From Daphnia carinata (Eukaryota > Arthropoda > Branchiopoda > Diplostraca > Daphniidae): DNA of 64,000 nt. The notes under the pieces were generated by a model. It did not search any database. It worked only from the letters and a program-made list of their open reading frames with translations, and had not been told where the DNA came from. Of this stretch, positions 43,095-55,316 are shown piece by piece. The stretch is taken from NCBI RefSeq assembly GCF_022539665.2, contig NC_081340.1:5703357-5767356 (forward strand), read 5' to 3'. The stretch's first letter is position 1. Each line of letters opens with the position of its first letter. The translations under genes and the position numbers were made by a program.

Positions 43095-43539
43095 GTCAAA
43101 ATTGAAAGCTCAATCGAAACAAATAAGGCTCTCAGGTATGTATCAATTACCAAGGATAATACATACATTGTGGCTACATGTGTGAAAAAAAAAAAAAAAA
43201 GCAAGGCAAAAAAACCACATAGTAAGAATAAAGTTAAAAACACAAGTTTTGCTATTTTTGTTTTAAAAAAAATAAATTGTATTGACATTACTCTGCACAT
43301 TACAATAATTTTTGCAACTTTAAAAAGGCACAATAGCCCTTTCAAAAGTTGCCGTCAAAAGCGGACCCCCACGTCCCCTTTCCGGCCAGAGCCCTCCAAA
43401 CCTCGGTATATGTTGTTTTTAAATATACCGTACAGTAGGGGCATGACCCCTACGGGCTTATTATGAGTCAAGGGGAAACGGGGCTACGGAAAGGAAGGGA
43501 GCCCAGATATACACTTCAATTTTTTAAATATCAAATACC

Positions 43540-44845
43540 GTCTGGGGAATCCGAACGAAGTATAGAAATGTCATGTCATCGAACCAATCATTACAATTTA
43601 TTCAGTGTCTTGCCCCAACCAAGAATCTTTTCAGATCCAATGTTACTATTAACCTATATTGAGAAAAGAAAAACAACACCATTAAGCATATCAATTGTTG
43701 CTCATGTAACTTACATGACTCGTAGATTCAACTTCTGGTGGAAGCTTGAGAAAGGACATACAAATTGCAGATTAACATCATTGTATAAGGCTCTTGAATG
43801 ATAAACTAGCACCCATAGAATGTTGCATTGTTGATAGTTGTGTTCCCAGTACTTGAAAACCCTTTCCTATTGGATAAATATTTTTTTTGTAGATTAGACA
43901 TGGTTGGCAAAGAGGAGGAGAAATGCTTCGTCATCAATTCAAAATTATTTGAAGAAAATTCCTTTCATACCTAAAGAGTCCATGTATGATGTTCATCACT
44001 GCAATGGCAGCAAAGTGAAACATCTTTAGGGCCATTTAAGTACCCAGTTACACCAACACTCTGAATGTAAAGGACAAGTTGTTCTATAGCCAGAGAAGCA
44101 GAATTATTTGAGGCTTCTAGCTGTGACAGAACTATATAAAGGATTGCTGTTGTACTGAATTCATTAACACAAGATGATACTTCTCATTAGACAATTTGCA
44201 TTACTCTATTACTTTACCTCATACCTTAACGGTAATGCACTCTCAGTGTTTTTTCAACTACAGGCAGACTCTTCATCCTGTAACACTTCCAGACTTGACT
44301 TGAACCCCGCCAAAATTCTGTGAATGCAAAATAATAGCATTAAAAATACTTTTTCGATAGACAAAAAACCGAGAAGTACCTAATCCATGTTTGATGTTGA
44401 ACTCATGCCATATCTGGGTTTTCGTACCACACCCATTTTCGGCAGTCTTTATGGTAATATTAATCAAAGCCAGATGTACCACTTTGAAAGGGATGTTGAA
44501 AAGCAAATAAAAACCTGTTGAGATGGATGTCAGGAGCATCAGAATAGATCTCAATCAACTTCAGTTATTCTTTTCCCTATAGTACTTAATGACTAGCATA
44601 ATAGATATACCGGCCTCAATTCAGAACCATAGACCAACGGAAAAGAACACAGAAATGTAGCTGTGAAAGCAGATCACTTTAGAACACAGGATCAGGTAGA
44701 GATCATCTAAGAGTAGACCTAAAATGCAAAGACAAAAATATTGAGCATAATTGCAGTTTACCAAACATAGTAGCAAAATAAAATAATTGTCAAAGAAAGA
44801 CATATGCACACCTGGGTTGGCGAATGGGTAAGTCTGCTGCAATGT
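43540..44845. other. Exon-like remnants of an unidentified gene and spacer, copy A
   Basis: On the minus strand between about 43,900 and 44,450 are blocks equivalent to the better preserved copy B blocks at 63,558-64,000 (WHEFNIKHGLG, then NFGG..., then NEKYHLVLMN-like). Here the last block has an in-frame stop caused by a 3 bp insertion (TTTATATAG against TTTACAG). I do not recognise the family. Confidence 0.45.
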
Positions 44846-45110
44846 ATGGCAATCCATGGCAAACCCCCCCCCCCCCACCAAAAAAGGCCTTACTTTCTGT
44901 TTTACTGCTACCCACCGTTAGATGGCGATAGTAGTGAAATAGAAAAAAAAGGCCGATATTTTTTTTTTTTTGGGGGGGGGGGTAAAACGGATTGCCATAA
45001 ACTTAAAGTTTTGCTTTTAAAAACAGAGTCTAGTTGAAATGCTAATATGGCAATCCGTTTTACCCAAAATAAAAATAAAAAATATTGGCCTTTTTCTGTT
45101 TTACTGCTAT
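44846..45110. repeat. Cluster of TATGGCAATCC repeat words with poly-C and poly-G tracts
   Basis: The word TATGGCAATCCGTTTTACCC occurs at 45046-45065, inverted at about 44,978-44,999, and as a decayed copy at 44,846-44,870. Runs of 13 C (44864-44876) and 11 G (44972-44982) sit inside the inverted pair. It looks like nested fragments of one short inverted-repeat family, also seen near 41,205 and 60,389. Confidence 0.65.
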
Positions 45111-45590
45111 TGCCATCTACAGGTCACATTTCTAGTTAATTTAGTTAACGAAAAATCATCATACTCGTTTTGGAAGAAACTAAAGGAAAGGAGCAAGAAA
45201 TTAAAGTGTGTTTCCCCAAGTATTACGCTTTTTTTCTTTTTTTAAAAGTTAAATCTTGATTTGGATGATTACTTTGAACTTGTTTAAAAAGCATTTAATT
45301 TGTGGCGGATAAAATTTCTCGTAATGACCTTTGCGTCCACAAGAGGCGCCTTAAACCGTGGCTCATCAGGCAGTTTTTTTTCAGGCATATTTGTAGATTG
45401 GCTTAGCGCGTGCAGTCTACCTTCCTCGCTCGATTTTGCTTCTTGACCTCGTGGCTTTGGCGATTTTTGGCGTTTAATTTACTCATTTTTCAACGCTTTT
45501 CAAGGTACGCTAATAGATAATAATTAATAACTGATACTAATGTTTGAATAATTTTGAGTTGGACAAATTTTGTTGTCTTCGAAAGATTAG

Positions 45591-46335
45591 GTGGTGGAAG
45601 TCGTACTTGCCATGAGGTAAGAAAAATAAAAATACTATTCCGGTTAGTACATTCTAGTCTGTCTAATCCATAGTTATTAAACAGTTTGGAAAAGGACATT
45701 TTTTCATGTAATGCCCACAAGGAGGAGGTGGGAGTCGAGCATGTAGGTGTCATAAGGTGAATATGAGACTCATATCTAGTTTTATTTTACTAAAGTTTAG
45801 TGTTCATTTCCAACCAAGAAGTGGGACATGTAGCAAGGGATTTTCCCTAAGGATTGGTCATTGGTGGCAGCAAGTGTTACAAGGTAAACATCAATTGTAT
45901 CTTCACAAAAAATATTTTATGTTCCAGTGTTCATTGTCTAACCCCTAGTGTCATGAAGTTGGCCACACCTCGAAAGGCTGTACGAATCTATTCGTGAATT
46001 GACGGAAAACGGAAAGCCGCATGAACAATATATTCCGGAAGCTGTGACATGCGATGAAAATGAACTGTTTAAGTGGGATCGTCTGTGGGGAAAGCTTTAA
46101 CAATTTTGATAAAGTTGTTCTTCATCGAATCCAGGTAAGGCATTTTTCGAAACAGTATTTATAATTTGAAAATATCTATTGGGTTTGCTTTAGGTTACAG
46201 GAAAAGATGTACCTCAATACATCACATCACTCGAAGAACCCGGCCTGCGCCCACTACTACTTCAAAACATTAAGAATTCAGAAAAAAATTATGGTAGTTG
46301 GAACGATTACCGAAGCTCTTCGGATTCGTTTATTT
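45591..46335 (+). pseudogene. Vasa-like DEAD-box helicase fragment, broken
   Basis: The first blocks resemble Gly-rich zinc-knuckle repeats of crustacean Vasa: GGGSRTCHE at 45591, GGGSRACRCHK near 45,725, and EVGHVARDF near 45,825. A block near 45,970 reads ERLYESIRELTENGKPHEQY and DENELF; after a +1 frameshift comes NFDKVVLHRIQ. After an intron the sequence reads VTGKDVPQYITSLEEPGLRP, matching the Q-motif lead of Vasa/PL10 helicases. The sequence then runs into a repeat end at about 46,335, before the ATPase motifs. The equivalent part of copy B lies beyond the window. Confidence 0.62.
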
Positions 46336-46440
46336 CACGCGTTATGGTATTTAAAGAAAATAAACGGGTACCTGGGTCCCTTTGTATCTGTGACCCGATT
46401 TCCTCTTCACTAGTGATAATTCTGCAGCGGGTCATGCAGA
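46331..46440 (+). repeat. Decayed end of the tRNA-module TIR element family
   Basis: It reads GTTATGGTATTTAAAG, then a CTGGGTCCC...CCCGATTTCCTCTTCAC series that parallels the left arm of the element at 42,269 (GGTATTAATTATTT, CTGGGCTCCC, CCCCGTTTCCCCTTGAC). It truncates the Vasa-like fragment. Confidence 0.6.
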
Positions 46441-48141
46441 TACTGTGATCAGCAGAGAAGGTTAGAAGTGCGCTGCCCGGAAAGCAAATTTGGGGTAAAA
46501 GAAAAAAACTTATTAGAACTAGTAAGCCATTTCCAAATTCAACCAACATAAAGGTACACAGTGAGATTTGCTTAACAATTATGTTTCTTTAATTGATTTT
46601 AAAATTAGGAAAAGGTTGAAGGGAAAACTTCGTTCTCTAGTAGTTTTTTAGTTAAAATCCTTTTTGTGCAAATTCATGTTTGAAATTGTTTACTTCATTT
46701 TCGAATGGTTCCGTTCACATTTGTTATTCATTTGAGATGTTGTATTTACCAGTTACTGCATTATATTTACCACTATTGCAAGATGTTTGTTTATGAAATA
46801 CTACTGTTTTGTTTATCTGGAATGTTGTGTGGGAGTCCATCAGGAATTGCTGGTCTGCAGTAAATTTGTCAGGTATATGTTAACTCTTCATCAGCAAAAT
46901 TTTCCGCACTAATTGTGTTTGGTTTTCTTGGTATAGGCTAGGTGATGAACATTAATGAATCAGAAAATGTTTTGCATGGGTGGTGAAAGTTCTGACAGTT
47001 TTAACAGTTGTGATGTGGTGTATTTTACTTCCACGCATCATGGTATTCTTATCAGTTGAATTGTATGGTTAATTTTCTGTTCGTTAACCTCATTTCCTCT
47101 TGACTCATCTAGTAGAAGTTGGTGGACCTGATACAATGAACATGGAAAAATCACCTGCGCCTACGTTGACGATGATACCTGTACCGAAGTGCTGGAAACT
47201 AAAATTAAATTTTCTTTACAATTTGGTTTCAGGCTATCTTCATAATTTTTAATAGTTTTGCATTTATTGATGAATCCGCAAGCTCATAGCTGATTTCCTC
47301 CTTTAGAAACCGCCCGTCGACGATTTGGCAGCCTCACACAATTAAAGAACGTATGCCAAAAAGTAATTGATTCAATCTAATGTATGCAATGTATACTAAT
47401 TACACTATTCAAAACAATATTCCAGGCAAAGTGAGCTCTTCCGAGCAGTAAAGTGACGGCGTATCCATTTAATTGAAAATAGGCACAAGATAGCGCACAA
47501 TTGGCGAGCTTGTCTCAATGGAGAAAATTTTGCCGTGGAACTTATAACCGAAATACCATTGCAGCTGTTCAAATAAAGAAGTGTATTACCATACAGGTGT
47601 TGACTAGCTAACAATCCAGAGATACGTCAACTTGCGAAATTTCTAGATGTGTGTGAAGCGCAATCAGCATCCTTGTTGAACTGTGAACCCAAATCATGTA
47701 TTTTCCTAGAAATATCTAGGTTTTTGGATAAATAAATAAAAGACAGTGAAAAAATCGGGCTCAAAAACATGTTAAATCGCTATATTTTTAAAATGCCGTT
47801 CGTGGTTTCGGTCGCTGTATTTGTTAAAATTGAAATGGTAGTAGCCAATAGGGGGGTGGGTGGGGATTCACGCTCTAAAAGTATGTTAAAAGAGTTCACA
47901 TCAGTGCAGTTTCCCGTCTCAAAAAAGCAATATTTTCAATTTTGATGAATTTTTTCGGTTGTTAATTGGAAAACAAGATGACGCTGCTGTGCCACTATTT
48001 GCACTGTTGACTATATGGGGAGCGGTGAAAGCTGTGTTCGAAAGTTTCTGTTAAATATGTCATATTCCAATGGAAAACCCAAGAAAATCTAATGGTGCTT
48101 CTGTTCGTTTTCATCCCTGAGTGTGTTTTGGAAGTGAAGCC
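46441..48141. other. Unassigned sequence before the assembly gap
   Basis: AT-rich; a second decayed copy of the same TIR end lies at about 47,035-47,115 (CATGGTATTCTT ... TTTCCTCTTGACTCAT). A G-rich patch sits at 47,850-47,866. No gene or RNA that I can support. Confidence 0.45.
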
Positions 48142-48241
48142 NNNNNNNNNNNNNNNNNNNNNNNNNNNNNNNNNNNNNNNNNNNNNNNNNNNNNNNNNNN
48201 NNNNNNNNNNNNNNNNNNNNNNNNNNNNNNNNNNNNNNNNN
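48142..48241. other. Assembly gap of exactly 100 N
   Basis: A run of 100 Ns, the customary placeholder for a gap of unknown length. The second copy of the duplicated block begins two or three bases after it. Confidence 0.99.
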
Positions 48242-48243
48242 CC

Positions 48244-51200
48244 TCCTTGTATTTTAACGCAAATCTACCACGCCATTCCAATAGGTACAACGGTAATCGT
48301 ACCACTTTAATAGCTTCCACCTTTCTCATTACAAACGATGAGTTTCTATTTTCATGCTTGAATTATTTGTTTTGGCGGTCGGCTGGTGTGGCAGGTGCCG
48401 CAATGGCGTGCTCGTGTCCCGTTTGCATCCAGCTAATGGCTAAGATATCCACCCGATTCGATTCTCAGATTTGTTCCTACTTCATTTTATTGCGCGCATT
48501 TCGATTTTGTGTCAACAAGATCGGTGTGTACATGTCGTCTTCATTCCCCCGGAGCATCATTTGTTTTATATTTTGGCTGCTAGTTACACGTAGGGCCGTC
48601 CAAAAAGCTGATCTTTTCTGCGTGATAGCATGTCCAACTCGAAACAAAACTGGCGGATATATTTTAATGAATCGTCAGTTGGGTCTTGCATGTCTACATT
48701 TTGAAATACCCGAACAAGTAATTTGCTAATAATTCCATGTCTTTTTACTGACGAATAAGAAATGTATTAAACGTTGTGTTGTGCGTACGCGGACGTAAAG
48801 TTTAAGACTATGGCGCATAATCCGCTGATGGCAGATGACAGGCATGTTGATTACTTCTCGATTGATATTAGTATTACATGCTACGTGGAATTGGGTGCAC
48901 CAGTACCTACACACGACTGCCCGCTTTTTATTTTGCAAAATGCTGCAATTTCTGTTAGAATTAAATTCTGTTTTGCGGTAACCAAAAGTAAAACAGTTAA
49001 ATAAATTGAAGAAATGTTGTGGGTGTTTTTTTTTTCTTAAATCTTTTTCTTTCACTTTCTTTTCAGGTCGCAAAATCTTATTTTTAGGATTTTTAGTTTG
49101 ATATGCAAGGCGGGCAAGGCAGTACGCAAGGGAAAGATCGAGCGGGATCATACATAAAACGTAAGGTATTACATTGGTACGTTGAATTAGATTAGACCAC
49201 CCCCGTATCCAATACGGTGCATAGTAGATGTGCGGTACACTATGCAAATGATTTGATAGCCTATGCAGAGCTGTAGCAATCGTGACGGATGATTTCTCAA
49301 CGTCTATCAACCATTGCTTATGCTTCACTTTTCTAGCTTACCGCCATGTTTTTATACAAATTTTAAGAAGCCTCTGATTTATTTGATGCGCACTTCCATT
49401 TTGCCCAGTAAAGATCTAAAATGCTTACTGGCCGCAGCACTATTCCCGTCCACTTCGCTTTCGTTTTCTCAACTTGATTTAAACACACACACACACAAGT
49501 TTTGAAATCCTTTTTGCGGGGATTTTGTAGTTGGGCATAAGAAAAAGAAAATCTTAATTCGGGACAAATTCTTCGTACGCTTCCTTATGCTAATCCGGTA
49601 GCCCGCTAGAAGATAGGATATCCCATTGTCATTGGTGGCTTTGTTCTTCTCATTTCTTTCATGATTTTTTAATGCGTACGAGAATGATGTTGGCCTGATT
49701 TTGCATGTCAACAACCTGTTTATACCACGCGGTAGCTCAAATATCAAGCGAAACAGATTGAAATGGATAAAGCCAAATGGAGAACAAGTCAAATATTCAA
49801 GATTAATTGTACTTAACGACCTCATAGCTAAAAACGAATCTATTTCTCCCTGAATATAAATGTTGTGTTATTGAGCTGTAATGTGTAGCAACAACAACAC
49901 ACAAAAAATCTTGGGGAAATGGGCTTAATCGAATCAAAAGCATGATCAAACCCCTCCATGTCATTATCAATATAGAGCAGGTCTCCGGCGACATTGTGAC
50001 GTTCCACGAGGATTAGGAACAATTCATTACCGTTTGCGCTTTTTAGCTCCTCCTAACACTAAATGCGTGATGTTTTAGGTAGCAAAGGAAAGAAGAAAGT
50101 CTAATAGTTGAACACAGCATAGGTTTTTAGGATGCCAATGAATAAGCCATAGACGTTGGAGTAGCGTCCGAGTTGAGAAAAGCGACGTGCCTGCCGCAAT
50201 AAAATGACTGCTGGTTGTATACAAAGTGATGGTGTGTGCTCACTTTAAGTCTTGCCACAGCAGATAAGTGATGGAAAAATGGTTTGCGAGCGCATTGATA
50301 ATGCAGTGGAGCAAGACGCCTTTACAGCTCGTGCACTATTTAATAATGCAGAAAGCTTCCCCCTTCTCATTTTGCTGCTGGTTCCACAACGCCGTCATAA
50401 GAACGAGTCACCTAACAGCTGAGACCTCCAGTTCGCTTTTCGTTTGCAATGTACTGCCGCTAGATATGCAACGACGATCTGCTGTACTTATATGATCGCC
50501 ATTTCGGTCCGACACCCATCACATGTTTTTTTTTTTTTTTTTTACTCTACCCCATCACATATCGAATTGGCATGGACCAACTTGATTTCCCTGTTGCTAG
50601 CCATTTATTTCTGCCCACCAATCTGCCCATGTGACGATATCAGGTGGAATCGGCATGAATGTCTTCCGCAATTTTATTTGTTTATTTTACGATTTTTAAA
50701 AAGAGAGAAAAAAGAATCGAAGAGAAATGGGCGGTAGAAACATCACTCGTACAACATTCACGACCGAATGCGGGAGTCACATTATGATTCCGTCGGGGTG
50801 GCTCTGGCTATCCAATCATCTTTTATGCAGGACTAAGGCTACTGTTTGAAATGTTAATCCAGAAAAAAGGGGATTTTTTTTGTTTTGTTTTTATTCTCAT
50901 AGTGTTTCTCTAGTTTCCCTTGTCCTACGCTTATTTAGAGATTCTATTTTAATATGACAAGAGTCCTTCTTCTCGCTGCATGGTTCGATAGGCGACATCT
51001 TCAAATCCACTCTATCATCGTTCCCACTTTCCTCTGCAATTCGGACTTCCTACGATTTTTGAAGTAAAAAAAAAAAGAATCAATTTACAGACACCTTTTT
51101 CTCTTCACTTTGTAATAATATACTAGAAAAGCTTTCAATACAGTATTCTGTAAGTCACATAGTGCAGGACATTGCGGTCGGTAGTGTCCCCCAGAGGAAA

Positions 51201-51471
51201 TTTCAATTAAGAAGTTCGCCCCAATCCTCCCAAAGGCAGAATGGAATTCAACAAACGTTGAAGTTATAGGAAATAATGTCTATCATTAGGTTTTTCTTAG
51301 TTACCAGACGATGACGTTTTCTCCGTAGCCAAGGCAACACTCGTCAGAAACGATTGCATCGGTTTTGCTTCCGAAGACCGTCACGTCGCATTTGCATGAC
51401 CTTCTTGGATAATATGTGCAAACACTTTGACTTTTTTTTATCTTGAAAAGTTCAATGACACGTAAGTCTGG
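48244..51471. other. Long non-coding stretch at the left of copy B
   Basis: Counterpart of 28,291-31,542. A 200-codon minus-strand frame (48726-49328) is open only here; copy A has frame-breaking indels, so I do not call it a gene. Confidence 0.6.
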
Positions 51472-51478
51472 TATAAAA
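51472..51478 (+). promoter_or_regulatory. TATA box of ETNPPL-like gene, copy B
   Basis: TATAAAA 55-61 bp upstream of the ATG at 51533, as in copy A. Confidence 0.6.
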
Positions 51479-51532
51479 GCAACCACTCGTTTTGACATTA
51501 CTTTGATTTGTGGCTGTACTTTCAGGTCAGTT

Positions 51533-53828
51533 ATGATGCAGGCTCGCCATCAGTTTTCTACGCCATCTGACAAGTATGTATTATTTAACGACTTGTTGTA
51601 ATTCAATGTCATGGACTTTGCGTAACTGTCTATTGATTTACCTTGTTCATTTTTTATAGTTACTTACATCACTTTATTTTCCTTATTCTAGTTGGTGTCA
51701 GGTGCATTTTGCTGACAGTGAAGTCAAAGTTGTAAGAGCATCCAAGCAGTACATTTATGATGATTTGGGAAATGAGTTCCTCGACTGTGTTAGCAGCAGT
51801 GCCCATGGTAAACTATTTGTCTTTTTATGAACTCTGATTTTATTTGCAACTCTTGAACTTGAGTTCAACACACAATCATGTTTGGTGATGAGTTTTTAAA
51901 ATTCAGTTTTACTTCCATTTGCAGTAGGCCATTGTCATCCTCATGTAGTTGCGGCAGGCCATGCACAGATGCTGAAACTATGGACTACCCAGGGATTTCT
52001 AAATGACACATATTCACAATACATGAAGAAGCTAATGGACATCTTACCAGAATCCCTCTCAGTCGTCTACCTTGTGAATTCAGGGTAAGTTTCTGTGGGA
52101 TGTGTTGGTTGATCGTATAAGTTCAATTAGTTATCATTATATTTTTGTTATTATTATAAGGTCGGAGGCTAACGATCTCGCGCTCAGGCTTGGTCGCCTA
52201 TATACTAAAAGACACGACGTAGCTGCCTTTGAGAGGTTGGTTTGTCATTCCTTATGTCGTTATGTTCACTTTTTCAAGATTTTGGTTAAAATTTTTAAAA
52301 ATATTTGCAGTAGCTACCATGGAAATATTTCCAGTTTGGTGGATATAAGCAGCAAATCATTTAAAAGATTGCCTCAGGGAAAAAAAGATTTCGTTCACGT
52401 CATCCCACTTCCGAGAACTAGTAACAATAAAGACAACAATATTGAAAATGGTATGAATTTGTTATTACTTTTTCCTTTGTTCTAAAAAGATATGATTGAA
52501 CCTTAAAGTTTATTTCTTCTACAGACCAATCCGAATTTTGCAATGAGGCTCAGAAAGTCATACAAAAAGCTTCGCAAAATGGTACACCAATCGGTGTTTT
52601 CATTTCGGAAATTGTCGTCGCTGCAGCTGGAGTAGTTATACCGCCCCCTAACTATTTCAAAACTGTATATCAGTGAGTTCTCGTGCTTTCCTTTAGAATA
52701 AGCTGCTGATCTTGGTTTTGCTAATTCTAATTTGGCCCATGTAGGATGGTTCGAAATCAAGGAGGGGTTTGCATTGCCGATGAAGTGCAGACAGGCTTAG
52801 GCCGCCTCGGAGGAGACTTCTGGGCGTTTCAGGTAGGCATTTTTGAGAAATTATAACGTGAAAGTTATGTATACCACCACCGATGCTACTCCCATTCTAG
52901 GGATATGGTGTTGTGCCGGATATTCTTGCGTTTGGAAAATCACAAGGAAATGGATTTCCCATGGCTGCCGTTGTTACAACTCGTGAAATTGCTAACAGTT
53001 TACCAGAGTATATGTCTACAGTAAGCCCGTTTACAATAAGTTTTATTTACCTGGATTAGCAATTACTATCAAATTCAACTATTTTTTTAGTACGGTGGCA
53101 ATCCCTTGGCATGCGCCATTGGTAAAGCAGTTCTGGAAGTCATTATCAACGAAAAGCTGATGTATTCCGCTAAAATGGTCGGAAAATTTCTTCTGGAAGG
53201 GCTAAGGGGGTTGATGTCGAAACATCCTACCATCGGGGACGTTCGTGGGGTGGGTCTTTGTGTTGGCATGGAAGTAGTTTGTGGCCGTCCAGATATGAAA
53301 CCAGCCACAAATTTTGCCAATCGCGTACTTTACCTGTAAGTCGGTCTATAAAACTTGACATATTGACAAACCTAAGCATCAAGCAAACCTGAATTCCTTC
53401 TAGCTTGCTGGCATTATACAACCCTTCATTGTATTGTATGTTTTTTTATTCTATATTTTCTTATGCACGCCATAGGTTGAAGGAGCAAAAGGTTATTGTA
53501 GCTACCCAAGGGGAAGAGCGTAATGTAATCGCAATGACTCCACCATTGTGTTTCACATTGGAAAACGCCCGTCGTGTCATTGGAGCATTCGACAACGCTT
53601 TTACTAAAGCGAGCCAAAATGGTGATGTGGCGCCAGTCCCTCCTAATACATCTATTTTAGGGTATGCGTCGTAAAATGAATTCTTTTTTACGCATTACTT
53701 TTAATTACCACCTGGTTTTTTTTTCTTCTTATAGATTAGCAAGTATTCCGTCAGACATACTTGGAGAAAATGAGGAAGAAATGCCAGGTCCTGCAAAAAG
53801 ACAAAGACAATATGAAGAAATGGACTAA
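51533..53828 (+). CDS. ETNPPL: Ethanolamine-phosphate phospho-lyase-like, class III PLP enzyme (470 aa), copy B
   Basis: Exons: 51533-51573, 51692-51807, 51925-52084, 52161-52235, 52311-52450, 52525-52672, 52745-52832, 52901-53020, 53091-53335, 53476-53661 and 53735-53828. All exon lengths equal those of copy A and all active-site motifs, including FGKSQGNG, are retained. Amino acid differences I saw are V to A before the SSYHG motif, H to Q in the helix after DQSEFC, and V to A near LVSIPSD. Several other changes are silent, so both copies look functional, as expected for alleles or a very young duplicate. Function as described for copy A. Confidence 0.94.
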
Positions 53829-55316
53829 AGTTGTTCCCCTTTTAATGTGATATTTTCCTGCTCCTCGTATCTGTGTTATATTTGTCATAAGTAGATTCTA
53901 ACTTTGCTGTATCCAGGCCATCTGAATTCTTAGGGGTCAAACTTCTAGCATTTTTTAAGGAATGCTAAGATATCAAGAAAATGCTGAATACTGATATTGT
54001 GGTAAAGATTGTATAGGTCAAAACATACAGGTAAAATGGTGTTAAAATCGCGTGCAAATAGCGTGGATTGAATTCCAACTACCTAAAGAAAATACTCGAA
54101 GCGAAAGCTCATCTAAACCTACGTTTTAAGAGAGAAAGTTTTTTTTGTTTGTATTTCCTCACTCTCTTTTTGTGTTTAAATATCTTGACGGTCTGTTTTT
54201 TTTTTGTTGTTGTTCTAATTGATGTTTAACTGTTATATTAAATACATTTTTTTTTAATTCTGCAGTTGCTTTTCAGTATATCGCTTTCTTTGGTTATTAC
54301 CAGGGCCTTGAGAATTCCGGTGTCTATGAATTGATTAAAGTTTTCTTGCAACGTACTGTATGTATTCAAACTGTACAACTCCGCGTCAAAGCTATGAAAA
54401 AATGTTAGGACTGTTTTTGTTACCCTTGACTAGGAGTATACTACCCTTGGCAAATGAGGGTATGACTCATAAATCTTTGCAAACTTAAAAAATATGAAAG
54501 AAAAGGGGAAAAATTATTCACTAAGAAAAACATTTTTATAAAATGGTTATGTAATTTTCACATAACTGCTGTAGCAAAATTGCAAAAGCAAAGATAAATT
54601 TATAATTCATTTTAGGAGATCGAGAAACGCTGCCCGAAGCGGCTCCAAGCGGTCCTAAGCCGAAACTTAGATATAGCAGGGAGAGGGTAGAGGGAAGCGA
54701 GGTAGAAAGAACGCATTGGTCAGTGCATAGTTGCATGTGTTGCCGCGTACGAATTGCTTGTTACGGGTAAAAAAAGGTAACTTATATTTTAATTTAGGAA
54801 ATGTTGTCTAAAGTTATTTGAATAAATAAAACTTCTTTCGAGTTTGCATTGATTGTTGCGTTTGTATTTTCTGAGTAGTGTTTAAAATTTTGAAAATTGA
54901 ATCTCAAATCTGGTAGAAGTTTTTGAACTCCCACAGCGCGAGGAGAGATACTACCTCGTTGTTCGTTCGTTGTCTTGACATTCCTTTTTTCTTTGGTCGT
55001 GTGAACTTTTCTTTTAGGTTTCAGTTACTTGAAACCCTAACAAAGCAGTAGATTTCATTATATTCTGCGTTAAATCTTCAGTGCTTATTAGAAATAATTT
55101 CTTATCTGACGCCGTTTTTCATAGTAAAAGTGACAGTGATAAGAGTTGCCTCAGTATTACATTTAGTTCTTTTGTGCTATCTCAAGTCTGGAAATTAATG
55201 GTATATATTTTTTCTGTAGGTTCAATTGAAGTTACTAGACTTCAGTAAACCATCCTGATCTTCCCACTTTAAACTTCATTTTCTATTGAAAACTCAATTC
55301 CCTGAGAAAAATCAGC
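53829..55316. other. Spacer between ETNPPL and G3BP, copy B
   Basis: Counterpart of 33,903-35,393 with very few differences; same acceptor-like CTGTAG|GTTC near 55,220. No gene seen. Confidence 0.55.

Larger units (their letters stand above)
42269..43539. mobile_element. Inverted-repeat element with three tRNA-like modules, copy A orientation
   Basis: It begins GGTATTAATTATTT and ends with the matching inverted end ...AAATACC. The left arm (42269-42408) and right arm (about 43309-43539) are shortened relative to copy B: the inner left arm is gone and the right arm lacks about 165 bp. Between them lie three tRNA-like modules and a poly-A tract. The outer flanks are the same as in copy B, but the core is in the opposite orientation. 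No transposase frame and no clear target duplication are visible. Confidence 0.85.
28291..44416. repeat. Duplicated block, copy A
   Basis: Sequence from 28,291 onward matches 48,244 onward in the same orientation, over genes, introns and spacers alike, with small indels (offset drifting from 19,953 to about 19,912) and a few mismatches per hundred bases at most. One large difference is a 729 bp element at 40,440-41,168 present only here. The match is still running at 44,416, which corresponds to the last base of the window. See findings for the allelic-overlap interpretation. Confidence 0.95.

Noticed and set aside
48121-48729. Long plus-strand frame crossing the N gap
   Set aside because: It is open only because Ns carry no stops; the part right of the gap has no protein character and indels separate it from copy A.
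48726-49328. 200-codon minus-strand frame in copy B
   Set aside because: The equivalent in copy A is broken by several small indels, with no splice-site or codon pattern of a gene.
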